NCBI GenBank assembly: GCA_017506865.1 | Contig: JAFCMP010000536.1 | Span: forward strand, 992,001 to 1,056,000 | Source: Tribonema minus | Lineage: Eukaryota; Sar; Xanthophyceae; Tribonematales; Tribonemataceae | DNA: 64,000 nucleotides | Reading direction: 5' to 3' | In this document: piece by piece, positions 47,501 through 62,500 of the stretch | How the letters are laid out: each line of letters starts with the position of its first letter | How positions within the stretch are numbered: position 1 is the stretch's first letter | Notes under the pieces: generated by a model | The model's input: only the letters and a program-made list of their open reading frames with translations | Databases searched by the model: none | What the model was told of the DNA's origin: nothing | Position numbers and translations under genes: made by a program

Positions 47501-50500
47501 ACTTCTATGTTGCTATTTTACAGGTACAATACAACGGGAGTATGATCTGCACACACTTGGCAAATGCAGCATGCAACGGCTCAGTGTGACCAGATCAATG
47601 CAGTGCGCTCCGCAGTGTAGCCACTGGCAATTATCCACTCAAGCTCGTTCAAAGGCAAAAGATGACTGACCTGCGCATGCGCTCGTTGAAGGCGTCCCAC
47701 TCATTCTTGTAGATGCAAGTGAGATATTCCAGCTGGTTGATTTTTTCCTGTTGAGGCCGCCAACACAAAAAGGCAGGGAGTGAGAGAAAAGGGCAACAGA
47801 CAAGAGCAGGGACATGTGAGATCTGCCAGTGGTGCAGGGCTAACAGGTGCTACCAGCAAACAGCGGACCGCACTGACAGTGTGCATGACGGGAGCTTTTG
47901 CGAATTCTTCCTGAATTTGATGTTTACAGTGCGTATAAGCGTATTGTGTACAGGGCGCTTGTGAGCATGAGCCAGTTCGTTAAAACCTGAACCGACGCTG
48001 AGTCTCGTGAGTGCCCACACGTCACCCTGCATCAGAACACTGTCAGCTTCCAACCGCAGTTACGTTGTGCCATCAGTGGTTCCACAGTGACTGATGGACA
48101 CAGCCAATCGTCCACCAATGGCACCGACGCTTGCTGTGCACTGTATAGCCATCTGCCAGTTCTCCACCACTGCAACTGCTTGCTCTGCAGCCAACGACGC
48201 AGAAGCCACAATTTGCAGTTGTAAGGATGCAGACACTTACAAATCATCGCATCATACAGTAATGCATGTGCACCGCTGGGTTGCTTTCAGCTTTTCTGTG
48301 TGGGTTACCACTGCAATCCCAATGCTTTGTACCTGTATGCCAACCAGTAGTAAACCCAGGTCCTTTTGTCGCAGCAAAATGCCTCAGCAAAGAGGAGAGG
48401 GAAGTGCCAGTGCTGCAATGGTAGAGTAACAAGATGCTTACCTCTGTAGTTGAGCACAGCGTCTCAATGGTCACCAGAACAGCCTCATTGTAGTAGGGCG
48501 TCAGTGTGGACCAGGACGGCATGAACTGCGCAAGAGTCGGCTCGGGGCGCTTCATCAGCAGCGATGACAGGAAAAACCGGATCCGGCGCATCGCTTCCGG
48601 GCTGGCGATCTGAGACGATATGGAGCAGAACACTATGCATTATGCATTGAACGCTTGCAAGCTTGCAACACGGTATTTTCATTTCTGGTGTCATGTATAC
48701 AGCTAGCTTGACTTGGGGCCAATTCCTCAGCAATGATGACGACCACTTTTACCTGTCAAAGGCAGCAGGTTATGCGCATGTGCGCCTTTCCACTCCAGAG
48801 CTGTATTCCGTCTTTCCATTTGTTTTCATCGAGGGAGGTGCGGAACCAGATTGGATTTGCAATGATTGACGCGATGATACCTTCAGATGGGGCATCTGAT
48901 GAGTCTGTGCGAATCACATTCGCATCTAATAGCAGGCGTGCGGCGTTTGGTCAGCAGTAACTTAACGTTGAACGTTAGATGATATTTGTTGATTTGACAT
49001 GCTGGACGGCCATGTAGCCATGTATAGGTTTTTAAATGCAGAAAGAGCGGTCACACCAGGCAAAACAAAACCTTGCTTGACTAGTGCTGCAGCACTGAAT
49101 TAGTGACATGCAGCTGATTTGGCGGGATGGTCCGGTATCCTGTACAGAGCCGTGATGCCACCAGCCTGAGAACCGTGTGCTTGACAGTCGCTTTCGGGCA
49201 CCACCTAGTGCAAACGCGCTGTACTCGTTGAGACTATGTCATGATTTGCACTCACCGCCTTCTTGTAAATTATGCATCACAGAGTACTCTTTTGTGACTC
49301 GAGGCACTCTCACCTGCAGCGGGTTAGACGGCTCCGCATCCGACGGGTCCGAGAGATCACCGCTGGACGAAGCCGAGCGGGTGTCATCGGGCCGCCTGCC
49401 GTCAGCGAGGATCCTGCGCAGCCGTGCCGCCAGCATGCCGTGCTTAGCAGCCACTGCCTCAGCCACAGAGTCATCCGGCGCCGTGGTCGTCTGCGCAGCT
49501 TCCAGGGCCTGGCGCAGGTGGTTACGCAGGCTACGCAGCTGTGCCCCAACGGATGCTGCCTCACTGTCGATGTGAGTCGCGGCGCGCTCTTTGATCATGA
49601 TCGCATCGAGGAGGTGCCTCACTGTGCGCTCGTAGGGTGCGCGGATGGCGGGTGCGTTGGCGTTGTTCTCGACCTCCCGCGCCAGCGCGCGCAGCTGCTT
49701 GATCACGCCGGTAAACCTGGGTCCAAGCGGCAGATTCGGGTCACAGGCAGGTGACATTAATGCATTGGGGACAAAGTGAGAGGTGAAGGGAACCTAACCA
49801 GCCTGAGGGACATCACACTGCGTTCGAAGCAGCAGCATGAGCACATATATGCGAGAGCAGCTCAAGTCTAGCTAGGTCGTGAGTTGGCGCTGCCAAAGAG
49901 ACACTCAGGTGGCGCGCATGCGCCCTCGTTAGCAGTGAGCATCTGGTGCCTCAGCACCCGGACTATGGTACAATTGTACTGCACTCCAGCAAGTGCGAGC
50001 GTCTGCGATCATAGGTGACGAGCATGGCAGCAGCTGTCAGTGCAGGCCGCACACATGCACACCGGTACGAGCACGTACGCCCAAAAAAGCCTGGAACTTG
50101 AAAGGCATGTAGAGAGGTGTGAGCTGTTCAAAAGAGACTCAAATGCCAAATACACCGCAAACAGGCAGTTAACAGGTCCTCTACAGTAGCAGAATCTGGA
50201 ATGTTCCAGGGACGCCATTGTCTGACTGCCTAGACTAAGTCCAGCACTGCGCTTTGGTTCGACACTTTGAAAGGACTGCACAAACGGTCTCTGAGACAGT
50301 TGAGACAAACCCATCCAAACATGATGGCCGCTGCACCACTGCTAAGTCCCTTGGTGTTCGCATTTGGCTGTGTCACTGACGTGCGTGGTGACGACGGTGT
50401 CACAGGGCTGATACATGAGTCGTCAGTGATCAGTATGCTGTACTTCAACTCACTTTGAAAGGTTGCACAGGCCATGAAGATCAGCATTTTTCGAAAGGGC

Positions 50501-53500
50501 ATCCACCAGGCTCTTGCCGTCAATCTGCAGAACAGGATCACCACGGCGCAGCGGCAATAGTAGCATCACATTGGTAGGGTGCGCGGGAAAATGCTGTATC
50601 AAGCGGCACAACGGCAACTTCAGCCAGATTGCAGCGGCTGGTGTTAAGGCAGCGGCAGTGATTGACAAGCACATTGAATATACATGTCGGCACCGCGCAG
50701 GCATGCAGTGCTCCAGCTGCCTTCTGTCTGTCTGCTTGCATCAAGGAAAAACAGCTGAGATCAGCAGTTCTCCAGCTGAAGCTGGGCACACAGATGCACG
50801 CAGTCACACGGTACTCAAGGTTACTTGTATAGAAAGTGCGCTGCACCGGAGCGGTGCGAGGCGGCTCTGCGCCTGCAAGACAGTGCATGGTCCCGCATGT
50901 TTGTAACAATGAACAAGGTGCATTGCCATTGAGGACTGCACTGTGGTGACCCTTTCTTGGCGTGTCCCATGTGGTTCCCGTGACTCAAGGGTCTATGGGA
51001 TATATATATTTAAAAGGCAACTTCGATTCACCAAGCATGAGGAAAATGGCGTTGAGGGCACTTCTCAAGCACCAAGGGTGATAGACTGTGAATGAGGCCA
51101 TCATGGTTTTGAATAATATGGCGGTAAAATGTATTTGGTACTGCAAAAAAAAAATGGTTTTCTTTGTTTTGTCTGCCCTGATTCAAAACCGAGCAATTGC
51201 TGAGTACATGTTCTGACTCAGTCTGGCAGCACTCCGCCGCATTCATTGTGTGTGCGAAGTATAGCCCACGCGCATACAGCTCGCATACCTGGCATCTAGC
51301 CTCTGTCGGACCTCTTCGGACAACACATGAGTACACCAATAACTGTGAGAAGTATCAGTGGCTCGTGAGGTAGCCAAGGGTCTAAGAGTACACACCTGCT
51401 GATACACACCCTTGACGCGAGCCCAGCAATCCAGTTCCGAGGCGCGCTGCTCGGGCGTGCCCTGGCACCCAGCCAGCGCCTGCAGAAGTGCAAAAGTGCT
51501 GCACGACAGCGCACAGCACAGCACGTGGTGACATGTTTGAGAGGAGCATGCGAATTACAGGCGACAGAGCGCTGCTGCTGTTGCTCACGCCAGCAGCGAC
51601 GAGCTTCAGCCTAGTTGTGCACTGGTGAGTGCATGCAACAAACTAGGGTTGCCAAAACGGTATTATTGAAAAAGTACGGTCAACGGCATTTGTAGCGTAA
51701 ACCATGCTGATCTTGACCACAGCTTCGGGTGCCCTGAGGTTTATCTTCGGGCTTACTGTGCCAGACGCAAAAAATGGTATCGAAGTTCTCCAAAACCTCA
51801 ATAGGCAGGAGTTTACGGTCAAATTATGGTACGATTTACGGAGTATATTAGTAAAAAAGGTACAGTTTTGGCAACCCTCAACAAACGTGCTGGACTGCCG
51901 CGGCAGTGCACAGCAGAGAACGACGGCGGGCAACAGGGCCGCAGCTGCTGCCCATATCAGCAGCGACATGCTTCCCACAACAGCAGCTGATGTATTTGCC
52001 CTATTGAAGGTCGCTGGCACCAGCCTGGGCCTGTGATACAAAGGTGAACTCCGGGTTTGCCGGCTTTCACGGTATCAAGACATTGAAGTCTCAGCACCAC
52101 AAGTAGATGCATGTTTTGACCTGAAACCGGTGTCTTGCTTATCCCATTTGTTTCACCCATGCTACATTGCATTGCTGCCGTCGCTACTGTGTGTGCGTGT
52201 GTTTCAACGCTCCAAGTGTGTCATACTAGTCGGGAATTCAAGTAATGCGCATGCTGCCTGCGGCAGTCCTGCGGCAGTGGCATGGCAGTAACAAAGTCTT
52301 GGCAGCTGCAGTGATTGCTGCAACTACTACACTTCACAATTCGAAAGGGCCTGTCCACCTGTTGCAATTCAGTAGACAAAAAGGGCGTGACGCAGGGCTA
52401 GTCTGACAGCTGTGCATGGCGTTCCAGTGCATGCACGAATGCGCAACAACGTGGATTGGTGTGTGTTGCAGCACATGTTGATCCCGCACTCAGCGTCCAT
52501 GCTGATTTGAATCGTTTTGGATTGATGACATCTAAGGCCCTTGTGCTGGCTAGACGACGTTGCCGTTCCAGCGCACGCAAAGATCTCACCTGGCGTTCAC
52601 TGAGTTTTTGAAGGAGCTGCACATCTTCCTCCATTGTGCGTCAGCAGCAGCAGTTGTGCATGACATGGAGAAAGAACAACAACTCACCTGAGAAAGACCT
52701 GGTGAATGGCCGCACGCGCTCTCTGGTGCTCTCTGTCGTCCTGCTTGAGCACATGGGAAGCAGCCCATTGCATCTGCTTTGTGGCTTCTCCATCTTTGAG
52801 CACAACCTCCCTGTTGTGAATGAGCAGATTGGATCATCATCATCAATCAGTCATTGTCCGTGCCCGCCGATGTGAAAGGCCTCCAGAGCACCATGCATAA
52901 ACAGTTGAAAAAGCATCAACTAGATTTCATCAATATACGATCAGAACAAGCAACAGCTACAAAGAAATGATTAAAGGCAAACAATGTTATCAAGGGTGCT
53001 GGGCAGTTTAATGTCACAGCAACAACTAGTGAGGAACAGCATGCTCCTGGTCCAGGCATGCTGTTACACACAAAGTGACTGAGGGTGAATGGAGCATTGA
53101 AGGGTTTCGTTGACTGAGGGTGAATGGAGCATTGAAGGGCTTTGATAGAGGTATCATGGGCATTTGAGGTAAGCAGAAACGCAACCTATGCCACAAATAC
53201 CTCCTCAGATCTTGTGAGCAAGATTGCAGTCTGACCTACAGCATCGGACTTTTAAGCAGGCTGTTTTGTTGCCCTGATCCATGCCACCGCTGCCACTGTT
53301 GCTCGTGTGCATGGAGCAGATGATTGCTCGGCAGATGCTTGCCCGTGTGTGCATGACAGCTCAGGGCAGCCGTTCTGCGTTGGTGGCTAGTTTGGTATCC
53401 TGGCATGGCACCGTCAGCAGGGGACGGCTACCCTGCCAAGTGTGCACAAGCTTTTTAGCTCAGTGGTGAAGCAGGGGTCACCACACTTGACGGTTGAATA

Positions 53501-56500
53501 GGGTTGTAAACAAGCAACTTTTGCAGTTCTCTGTCAACATCAGCGTGCATCACTTGCTGTGGACTGTATGCTGGGAAACATGTAAGCCCACCACGAATAC
53601 GTCCCTTGCGCTGCATGTCAGGATGTTGGATATTGATATTGGTTGATACATACTTGTATAAAAACATACGCCTTCAAGTTGTAAGAATACGCGACATTTG
53701 AATTGACTCAAATAGGCTTGTGTGCCACCCTAAACTATGACTCAGGCGTACATGGTGGTAGGAATTGTGACAGGTAAACGCACGGAGTTGCAATATTATA
53801 TTGCAGAGTAAGGAAAGCACTAGGTACACTGCCCTAGCATTCTGCACTCACGTTTGTGTCGATCTCCCTCATCTCCTTCAAAAGTCATGAGCCACGCGTT
53901 GGAAAAGACATTGAAATACATTTATTTCTAGGTAAAAATAAATATGAACTACAGTACAAACAATATTTAGAGTACCACGAAAGTGAAATATTTGACGATG
54001 GAACCAGATGATTCCATCTTCAGCGTGAAGAGCGCACCTGGGTGATGCACTGTCGTTCCTCTCACTGTCCTTTGGCAGAGCCTGTCAACAACGCACAAAA
54101 ACAACACACAAGTTGTTTTAATGAAGCTTGTGAGACAAATTCAAGCAGTGCGAAGTCAACATGAGCATGAAGGCAGTCAAGCATCCAGTTCTTGCTGGGC
54201 TGAGGTTGCCATCTCAGCAAGAACGTGGTGCAAGCGCGGCACACAAACACACTCAATTGCAGTCGGCATAGGCCACTTGTCTTCCATCGCAGCTCCAGCT
54301 GTTCGGCGCTGCCTCCCGTTGCCAGCTCCAGCAGCAGCGGAAGGCATGTGTCTTAATTCACAGCAGCCCCCCCCCCCCCCCCCCCCACACCACCAAACAC
54401 ACACATACACACACGCTTAGCTACGCACATGGACATGCGGATGTCAATCAATCAATTGCAAAATTCCCTGTCTCTATTGCAACAACTTCACGGCAGTCAA
54501 GCGCCCAGTTCTCCTTCGCTGAGTGTGCTTCCTCAGCACCATAGCCTGCATTCCAATAGCCAGATTTGCCTGAGGCTGGCGTAGGTGTGTGTGTTTTGAC
54601 AACAACGGGGGTGGGGGTGGGGGGGGGGGGGGGGGGCGCTCACCTTCTGGAGCCTGTCAATGACGCCAGACAGCACCCACGCTGGCAGCATCACCACCGG
54701 CTCTCCTGCGTCAAGCTTGAGCGCGTGGTACTTCAAGCACAGCGCATCATTGTCACCAATCATATCCTGCGAGCACCGACGCGTGCGCACATGTGCGAAC
54801 TGAGTCGCTATTTATGCGATTTGCTTGCTCAAAGACCGGAGCAGAATCAATTATCAGTGCGGTTGTCTCAATATTTACATGGTTGTGGTTGGGTTCCACC
54901 CGAAACAGCGGCAGAGTATCCCAAAAAGGCACAAATCTGCCAATCATAGAGTGAGGCATGCCTCTTGAGACGATTGGGTGTGAAACCCGCAGCTGGCAGA
55001 AATGCACGTGCACAATAAATCAAGACTACCATGAAAGGAAGACACCAAGTATGCACAACCATGCAATACAGTTCATAGGGAGGTGTGTTGCTGCGCATGT
55101 TTGGGCTCAGTGCCACATGCCTCATGGCGAACTCATGAGGGCACGTGGCGATGGTCGGGGGTCACATCTCGCACTACCTTGGTGCATGCCCATGTTTGCG
55201 TCAGACTCAATCATCAAGGTCAATGATTGATCACAATGCCAACACTTTTGATTGTCAGTGCAAATGGATGGACCAGTAGGGCTGTTTTGGCCGACGCCGC
55301 CTCATGACCCACGGAGAAGGTGTCTTGTGAGCATCAAACAGGCAGGTGTATGTACGCGCAGGTTATATGTCGGACAAGCAGAGGTGTCGCGGGTGCAAGT
55401 CAGCACACTGTGTGTACCCTGTTCACTGTAGCATTAGGCGTCGTTATTGCAATGCTGACGAGTAGGCCGCAAGTAAAACAGTGGCTGTCGCATCACCAAA
55501 CAATGAATTTCAAGGCGCAAGCTTGTAAGCGTTCAAGCATCGTATACATACTCACATCCTCACGCATGCTGCAGATGAATGCGTTCCACATCTTGGCGTA
55601 GGCCAGTTTCTGGCGCTCAGACCGGACCCCATACTCTCCCAGGTAGCCCATCATGTGCTTGTGTGCGCTCATACAAGCCACGATTATGTAGTCATCACCG
55701 TGCAGAGTGCCCGACGTCTGCAAAAGGGGTCGCAAGTGGCAGCGGCCAGCAGAGTGAGAAAGTCAAACGGCAGAGCATGTGCAAACAGTATGCTCTGAAG
55801 ACTACGCTGTGGCCCACACAAGACAAAGCTCGCACACCCAACTTCCAGCCTCTCTGGGCTTTGCGTCCTTTATCGTGCGATGAGTATTGCGATTCGATGT
55901 ATGGCTTCAGTGACTGCGAAATCGCCATATTGTGCATTGAAGCCGGCCAACGCAGTTGCCAGGACTTTAGTGTAGTTGCTGACAACAACATGGTATGCTT
56001 TGAATTGCAACTTCATGTCATTGTTTGGATATGGCTCAGCGAGACCATTCTCACTGCTGGTCTCTTCTTGTTCCATCATAAGATTGTGCATAGATGTAAT
56101 AAGTCTATGCGCTTGAGATTGAAACTAACCAGGCAGCAAGCATGACTTGAGTTGCCGTGGATGGCTCATCAATACCAACCTCAACAAACAGGCAAATTTG
56201 AAGAATTCTACTGACCTTGCCCACGCCGCGCTGGCTGCCCACCATGTACGCCACAATGTTGGACGCCAGCACGAACCAGAAGTGGATGTCGATCAGGTAG
56301 ACACCCAGCGACCCAACCCAGAGGGCAAGCAGCACGGCTATGTTGCGTTTGTCGGGGACTGTATCGAGGAACTTGGTCCCGGCGTCAGTGCCATAGATGA
56401 CTACGCTTGCGCCGATGAGATTGTTGAGAATCGCGAAGTAGGCAAAGGCAAACTGCGCGGGCAAAGGCGAATTGAGACAGGAGGTCAAGGGCAAGCAGCA

Positions 56501-59500
56501 CAGCAATGGTGCACAGGGTCATCGCTGCTGTTAAGACAGTTCTTGACAGAGGGCACAGTCACTGTGACATAAATGAACGCGCGCGCGCCAATCAGGTCGT
56601 CGGTGATTGCACATTAGGCAAGAACAATCTTCACAGGCAGCGGCGGAAGACCAGAACAGTCACAGCCATATTGATGTTGGTTGTGAGCGAAGGCGTCGCG
56701 TGTAGTGTGTGGCCCACCGCAGTCTTGTCAAAAAAGCACCGTCTAATGCGTCATGTACTTGTGACACCTGAGCGACATCATGCACCCACAGATGCTGCCT
56801 AGCGCACAACACTCGGCAGTAACAGCAGCCAACAGGGCGCAGCACAATGCTGAGCACCTCGCAAATCCACACATCAGGGTGAGGACAACAGACATTTACA
56901 TGCGCACATCAGGGAAAGAACGACTCATCAAACTCATCGTTGCCGGCCGATGCTTGCTCTACCTAGTGATGCCTTGAGCAGCATGTCATTATGCTATAAA
57001 CGTATGAGGTATGCAAATACACTGCGTTGGTACCTTGCTGTAGGTTTCCTGCAGCACTCCAGAACAACACGCCAGACCAAATTCTGTTTGTCAAGAGGGC
57101 AGGCGAACTGCTTGCAACCACAAGTCATACCTGTACATTAGCAGGTTAATTAAACGAAGAACATGCCGTGCAGCGAACTCACTGGTGCCAAACCCTTCTG
57201 ATGACAAAATGTAGCGCGAACAGCATTCATCACAGATTCATTTCAGAGGGGTTGCCTGGTTTTCCGCACCAAATCACAGGAGGCTAGTCATTGAGGCATT
57301 TGTCAAGACAAGGCAGCGCATGCTATGTGCCTGCAAGCCATGGTATACCTTCACAGCCAGCACCACGACCCAGAAGAGCGTGTACTTGGCGCGCTTGCGC
57401 CATGGGGGGCTCCTGTCCAGGATCCCAGTTGTGAACACCCTCAAGCTGGTACAGTCCGTGAGCAGCTCCAGCACTCGAAGTCTGTGCCGTCAAACAATTT
57501 GCATGTGAGCAGAGATCAATGGGATTGGGTTTTTCAGCCATGTATGAGTGTGGCAGGCTGGTGCCTGATGCTGTGCGATACGGACACAACAAATCAAATG
57601 TTGCTGATTTCAGTCATTTCGGCCCACGTTGCACCCGAGAGCCCCAGCTCAGCGTTGAGCTTGTGCTGCAAGCCACAGGCACACTACGCCAGCGCTGAAC
57701 CAATTTGTGGGAGGGAGGAGGGAGCACACAGCACCACGCATCTAACTGCTGTACTGCCGTGATGTCTTGCATACCATTCGGTTCAATACACGCCTTTGCA
57801 CAAGTTTGAGGGCAGAGTGCGCTATTTTTTAATGATTGTGGTAACACTTCGAATGTGCACCTGTACAGCCGGCCATACGGGCACTAGCTTATCCATGCAA
57901 GGAAGTAGCGGCAATGAAACCCATGGACTCGACATGTCGGTTTACATCAATGATGGCAAAAGCCATGATACTGCGGGCGCACGGTGAGAACCAATAAGTG
58001 ATGAAAGAGTGATTCTCAGGCCCTGGCGTCACTGCCAATAGGCACATGCACCTGCAGCCTCAGTCATAATTTTCGACCTATCAATGTATTGACCTGTGGA
58101 TCTGCATGTATACGATGCCTGTCACTCACCCCTTGTGGCGGTAGCGACCAGACCTGATGTGTGTAAGGCAGAACAGCACTGCAGACGGAGCCAGCCACGT
58201 GATCACCGCGATTGCTGTCGCGATCGGCCTGCGAGAGCACGCACCGCAACAGGCGCACCGGGCGTGAGGAGCAGAGGGGATGAGGACCAGCAGGGTTTGA
58301 AGTTGCATTGGCATGTGATGACACACAGGTAAAACGGTTTCGGAGATTTTGAAGTGTGGACCCAATGATCCGCACCCGCTTGAGAGGAATCAGTCACGAT
58401 GAGAACACTGAAACTGTGATGCTCCAAGGGTAACTTTCTGGCCAAGGCCAAGCAGAATTTTTGTCATCGGCAAGATGGCAGCCAGCGAGTGTGCGTCGCA
58501 ACACGGCAATCACTGCTTGAAATTGTGGTCCCTTCGTGCATCATGGCGGAACTGATTATTGTCGTATCTGCACTGTTGAACGCAACGCTCAGCTTACCCT
58601 GTTCCTTTATTTGATGCTGCCTCAAAGCCGGGCATATAGTAACTAAATGTTGATTCAATAGCTGAATGCTGCGTCGCACTGACAGATGTCTGGGCAGTGC
58701 ACGTCCACTGCCACCAGTGCTTCGCGATTGTATAACACGCCGAGATATATTTCGTACTTCACCACTGACATAAGACCATTGGCGCGTGCAACGAACCCGA
58801 TGTCAGAGCATCAACAAATGCACCAGTCATAACAGGATGTAGATATTGGACACATGGCATGTTATAGCGATGTAACGCTTTGGAGTTAGAAAGCATATGA
58901 GTTGCAATCTAGTGCTTTGGGGTCTTGAAAAACGATTTGACGCATGCACCGGGGGTGAAAAGTGCCTGTGCAGTGATTGTGCAGGAAGAACAAGTTCTTG
59001 AACTTGATTTGCCCTGAGAGAGGCGCCAGCCAGCGCATGAACGCCTGCGCTGTACTTGCCATGGCCCGTCGGTGCTAACTTGACATTAGTATGTACACTT
59101 CTATATGTGCGCAAACAGCCGTTGCATCACCAGCGCCCGAGCCAGATAAGGTTTGCATGAAAATGGACAGGATGACGGTGCAGGAGAGGAAAGCATTGGA
59201 CATTGTGACAATATCTGCTACAATCACCGGTAAGGGGGACCTGTGCAAGCTGCAATGTTGACGGTAGACCTTAGCTTCAGCCATCACAGGAACACTATGA
59301 TTCAGAGTCTGCATCAACTGTACCTATGCAGTACCACAAGCAGTGCAACCATTGTAAATATGGTGGAGACAGCTATGCACGTACCACAGCTGGGAAACGT
59401 CCGCGCTGTGATCTTGCAGGTAGAACCCAAGCACCAGCAGGTACTGCAGGCCCACGCGCCAGGCAAAGCGCACCGTGGACAGCGCCACGGTCAGCCGTGA

Positions 59501-62500
59501 TCCCTTATGGAATATACACATGGCTGTGTTGCTGAACAACGAGTACGCGTCGCTGATCAGCAGGCAGGCAGTGAGGGTCACTGTGGGGGACAGGAAGTTG
59601 CGCACGGCACATGCGTCGTCCTTGGTGGGCGTCTGCTGCTGGCACAGGTTGGCCATGATGAGGAGGTGCAGCACCGTCAGCAGCATTATGTACCTGTTGC
59701 AGGGTCAAGGTGCAGCAAAAGCAGAATCAGATCAGCATTCTTATGCAGGAAGGCAAAAGCGGGCGCAAAGTCAAGCCACCAATGACGATCAGCGTTCTTA
59801 TGCAGAAAGGCAAAAGCGGCACAAAGTCAAGGCACCTATGGTGCCTCGAAAACGGGGTGTAAGGTGTGGGCTACAAATGTGTGTGCAAGGTGTGGGCTAC
59901 AAATTGCTCATCGGGCCCAGCGTCAAGGTGAAGTGGCACCATCAAGTTGGCACATCATGTTCAACTAGGATCTCGCACTGGAAATCCTCGATCATTTATT
60001 TAGTCTCCACAAGGGCATTGCGGGTGCTGCGAATCAGGGTAGCCTGGCTGCAGATGACAAGTTGGATCTCAGTTGCGCCGCTAACCTATCAGAACTACAG
60101 TAACAGACTTTTGTAAACCAATTGCTGTTGTCTGCCGCATCAGCGCCATGCGACGTGCAGGAACAGCAGCCTGCAGGATGCACACATTGTACCACTAGGT
60201 TCAACTTGTGAGCTGCTCCATGATATTTGCAGAGGAAGTCTCTGAACTACAAACGGCCCTTCATGACAACATATACAGTGTCATGCCTCACTGCACGCAC
60301 TGGAAACTACTTTGCTTGTCCACCAGTGTCAGCGCTCTGGGGCATGGCATACTCTCATTAGTATAGGTCACACACTGTGGTGCAGTTGGCTCGCACAATC
60401 AGTACGTGGCCCCTGTCAAGGCTTCTGGTATGGCAATATTGAGTACCGCTGCTTGTACCACTTACACGCGCCAGAAGCTGTGGAACACGTGCGCCCAGCT
60501 CTGCCGCTCCACAAAGGTCTTGCGCAGGTACTCTTGCGCATACGTGGAAGATCCGATGTCCGCTTGCCCTCCCTGCCTGTTGCGCTGCGGGGCGAATACC
60601 GTGTAGGGGTCCCAGCTCAGGCACTGGTCAGACCAGAAGGTCTCGTTGAAGTCGTCGTGCTGCTGGCAGCTGCTGTGCGGCTTGCCCTCCTTGACCGCTT
60701 CGTGCTGCTCATGCGGCGACGCGCAGAGGGATTGTGGCAGTGAGGCACTAGCCATGAGTGTTACAAAAGCCATATCGAGGACGCCGTGCGCAGCTTGCCG
60801 AAAGGCATGTGCTGCGTTGATGATGGGCAAATTGCCGAGGGCCAGTATTATTGCCCGACTTGCACTTCTCATGCATTGGCAGCAGGTGCAGAAAGCTCGG
60901 TTACCATGGAATCTACGGACGATTTGCCTCCATCTTGATCAGTTGGCTCTTGTCAATGATACCACAGCGACAGCAGCAGTGTCGTGTGCAACTTGACTGT
61001 GCTTCTTGCTGTCTTTTCAGTTTCAAGCTCAAGTTGCTCATTGCTAATGCTGGCAAGTTCAACCCAGAGTCACCAAATGCTGTGAAGTGTGTGACTCACA
61101 AAGGTTTACGGGAGGCTTGATTCTCAAGCACCTGAAGCCAACTTGAAGTGTTTTGCCTGAAGCAGGAGCCTATTCTGCTGAGCTCATCTCAATTTCGGAG
61201 GTCTTATTTCAGTGCTGCGTAGTATGCATGTTCTCCTGCGTCAGGGGCAATGCATCGCTGCAGCCTTGTAAGCGCAGGAGATATCAACGCAAGGTGCTTG
61301 GGTTGGCAGAGGTGACATGACCTGGTGCTGCTCTGGGCAGATCATAGGGTGGCACTTCTACCATCAACTGCCAAAATTGAAGCAGTCAATGCGCCCATAA
61401 TTCTAGCGTACAGCAACATGAGTTCAGCAGTTCATGCAGTTTGGCAGGTGCAATGCATCTTTGCCCCTCCAGCATCTACGATGTTGTTGAGTACTCCACA
61501 CCCTAAAATGCAGCCTGCTGCCACCTCCTCTGGCATGATAGGCACTGCATTCCGTGGAAGTCTGCGAAAACAGCCCAGAGCTTATCACAACTCCTGGGTA
61601 TGTTGGCAAATAGCTACCGAGATCGCCTTTGCTGCACTTTTGGAGCTTGCGCTGCGCATACTGTAGCACGGCTTTTTTCTTTGCTGGTATACAGTGTAAG
61701 AGTGCACTGACTGTCATTCATGCGCCTGTGGTATTGATGCTCAGCAAACATCAACACCCCCTGCGTCACTGGTGGCCTGTATACAAACAATCGGGATGGA
61801 AACCACAATGAAGGCATTGCAGCTCGCCCACCTGCGATGCCAGCAGTGCACACACAGGCACCATGATGTCCTTGCGGAATGTGCCTGCTGCCAGGTGCTT
61901 GCTGGGGTCCATGTACGCCTTGTACACGCTTGCCCAGTCATGTCCGCAGCCTGAACCACCCATGATGACCCAGGAGCAAGTGGCAACAGAAACGAGAGAT
62001 TACAACAAGCTCCAAGTCAGATAACTGCTACAAAGCCCTCATGTCGCTAGATGATAGTACATGCTGAAGAACAGCAAGACTACTGTGAATCAAAACCATT
62101 GGAAGCTTGCAATCGAATCCTGCTGCGAGCACCAGCAACTGTAGGTCGTCCGGTGTCACAAGCGTTGTAACATCCATGGTCTCGCACGCCTAATGCCGAC
62201 GTGGTTCTTCGGGCACATCTGGGGAGTTAGTGCGCGCATGCACATGAAAAAGACATTTCCACAATGAGACATTGTCCCAGCTCTGGTATGGTCTCTGTCA
62301 AATTCGCTACACATTATCCAGACGAGCTATAGCACACATGTGGAGACTCCGGGCAAAGCTTCACGGAGTAGGATAGTATTCTTACTGCTGAGGATCCTTT
62401 GCAAGCATATTAGCCATCCTCACACAGCCCGAGCATTGCTTCAGGAAACAATAGCCTATCGTGTACTTTGAGTGGTCCCGCTGGGGCCAGGATATTCTAA

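Noticed and set aside
53455-53667. Minus-strand frame with DVDRELQKLLVYN
   Set aside because: It is protein-like for about 20 residues, but has no in-phase splice partners in the glucan synthase model and no known family.
53852-53875. 24-nt microexon EMREIDTN of the glucan synthase
   Set aside because: It has good-looking AG and GTGAGT-like borders on the correct strand, but it gives a stop codon in the phase required by the neighbouring exons at 54038 and 52810.
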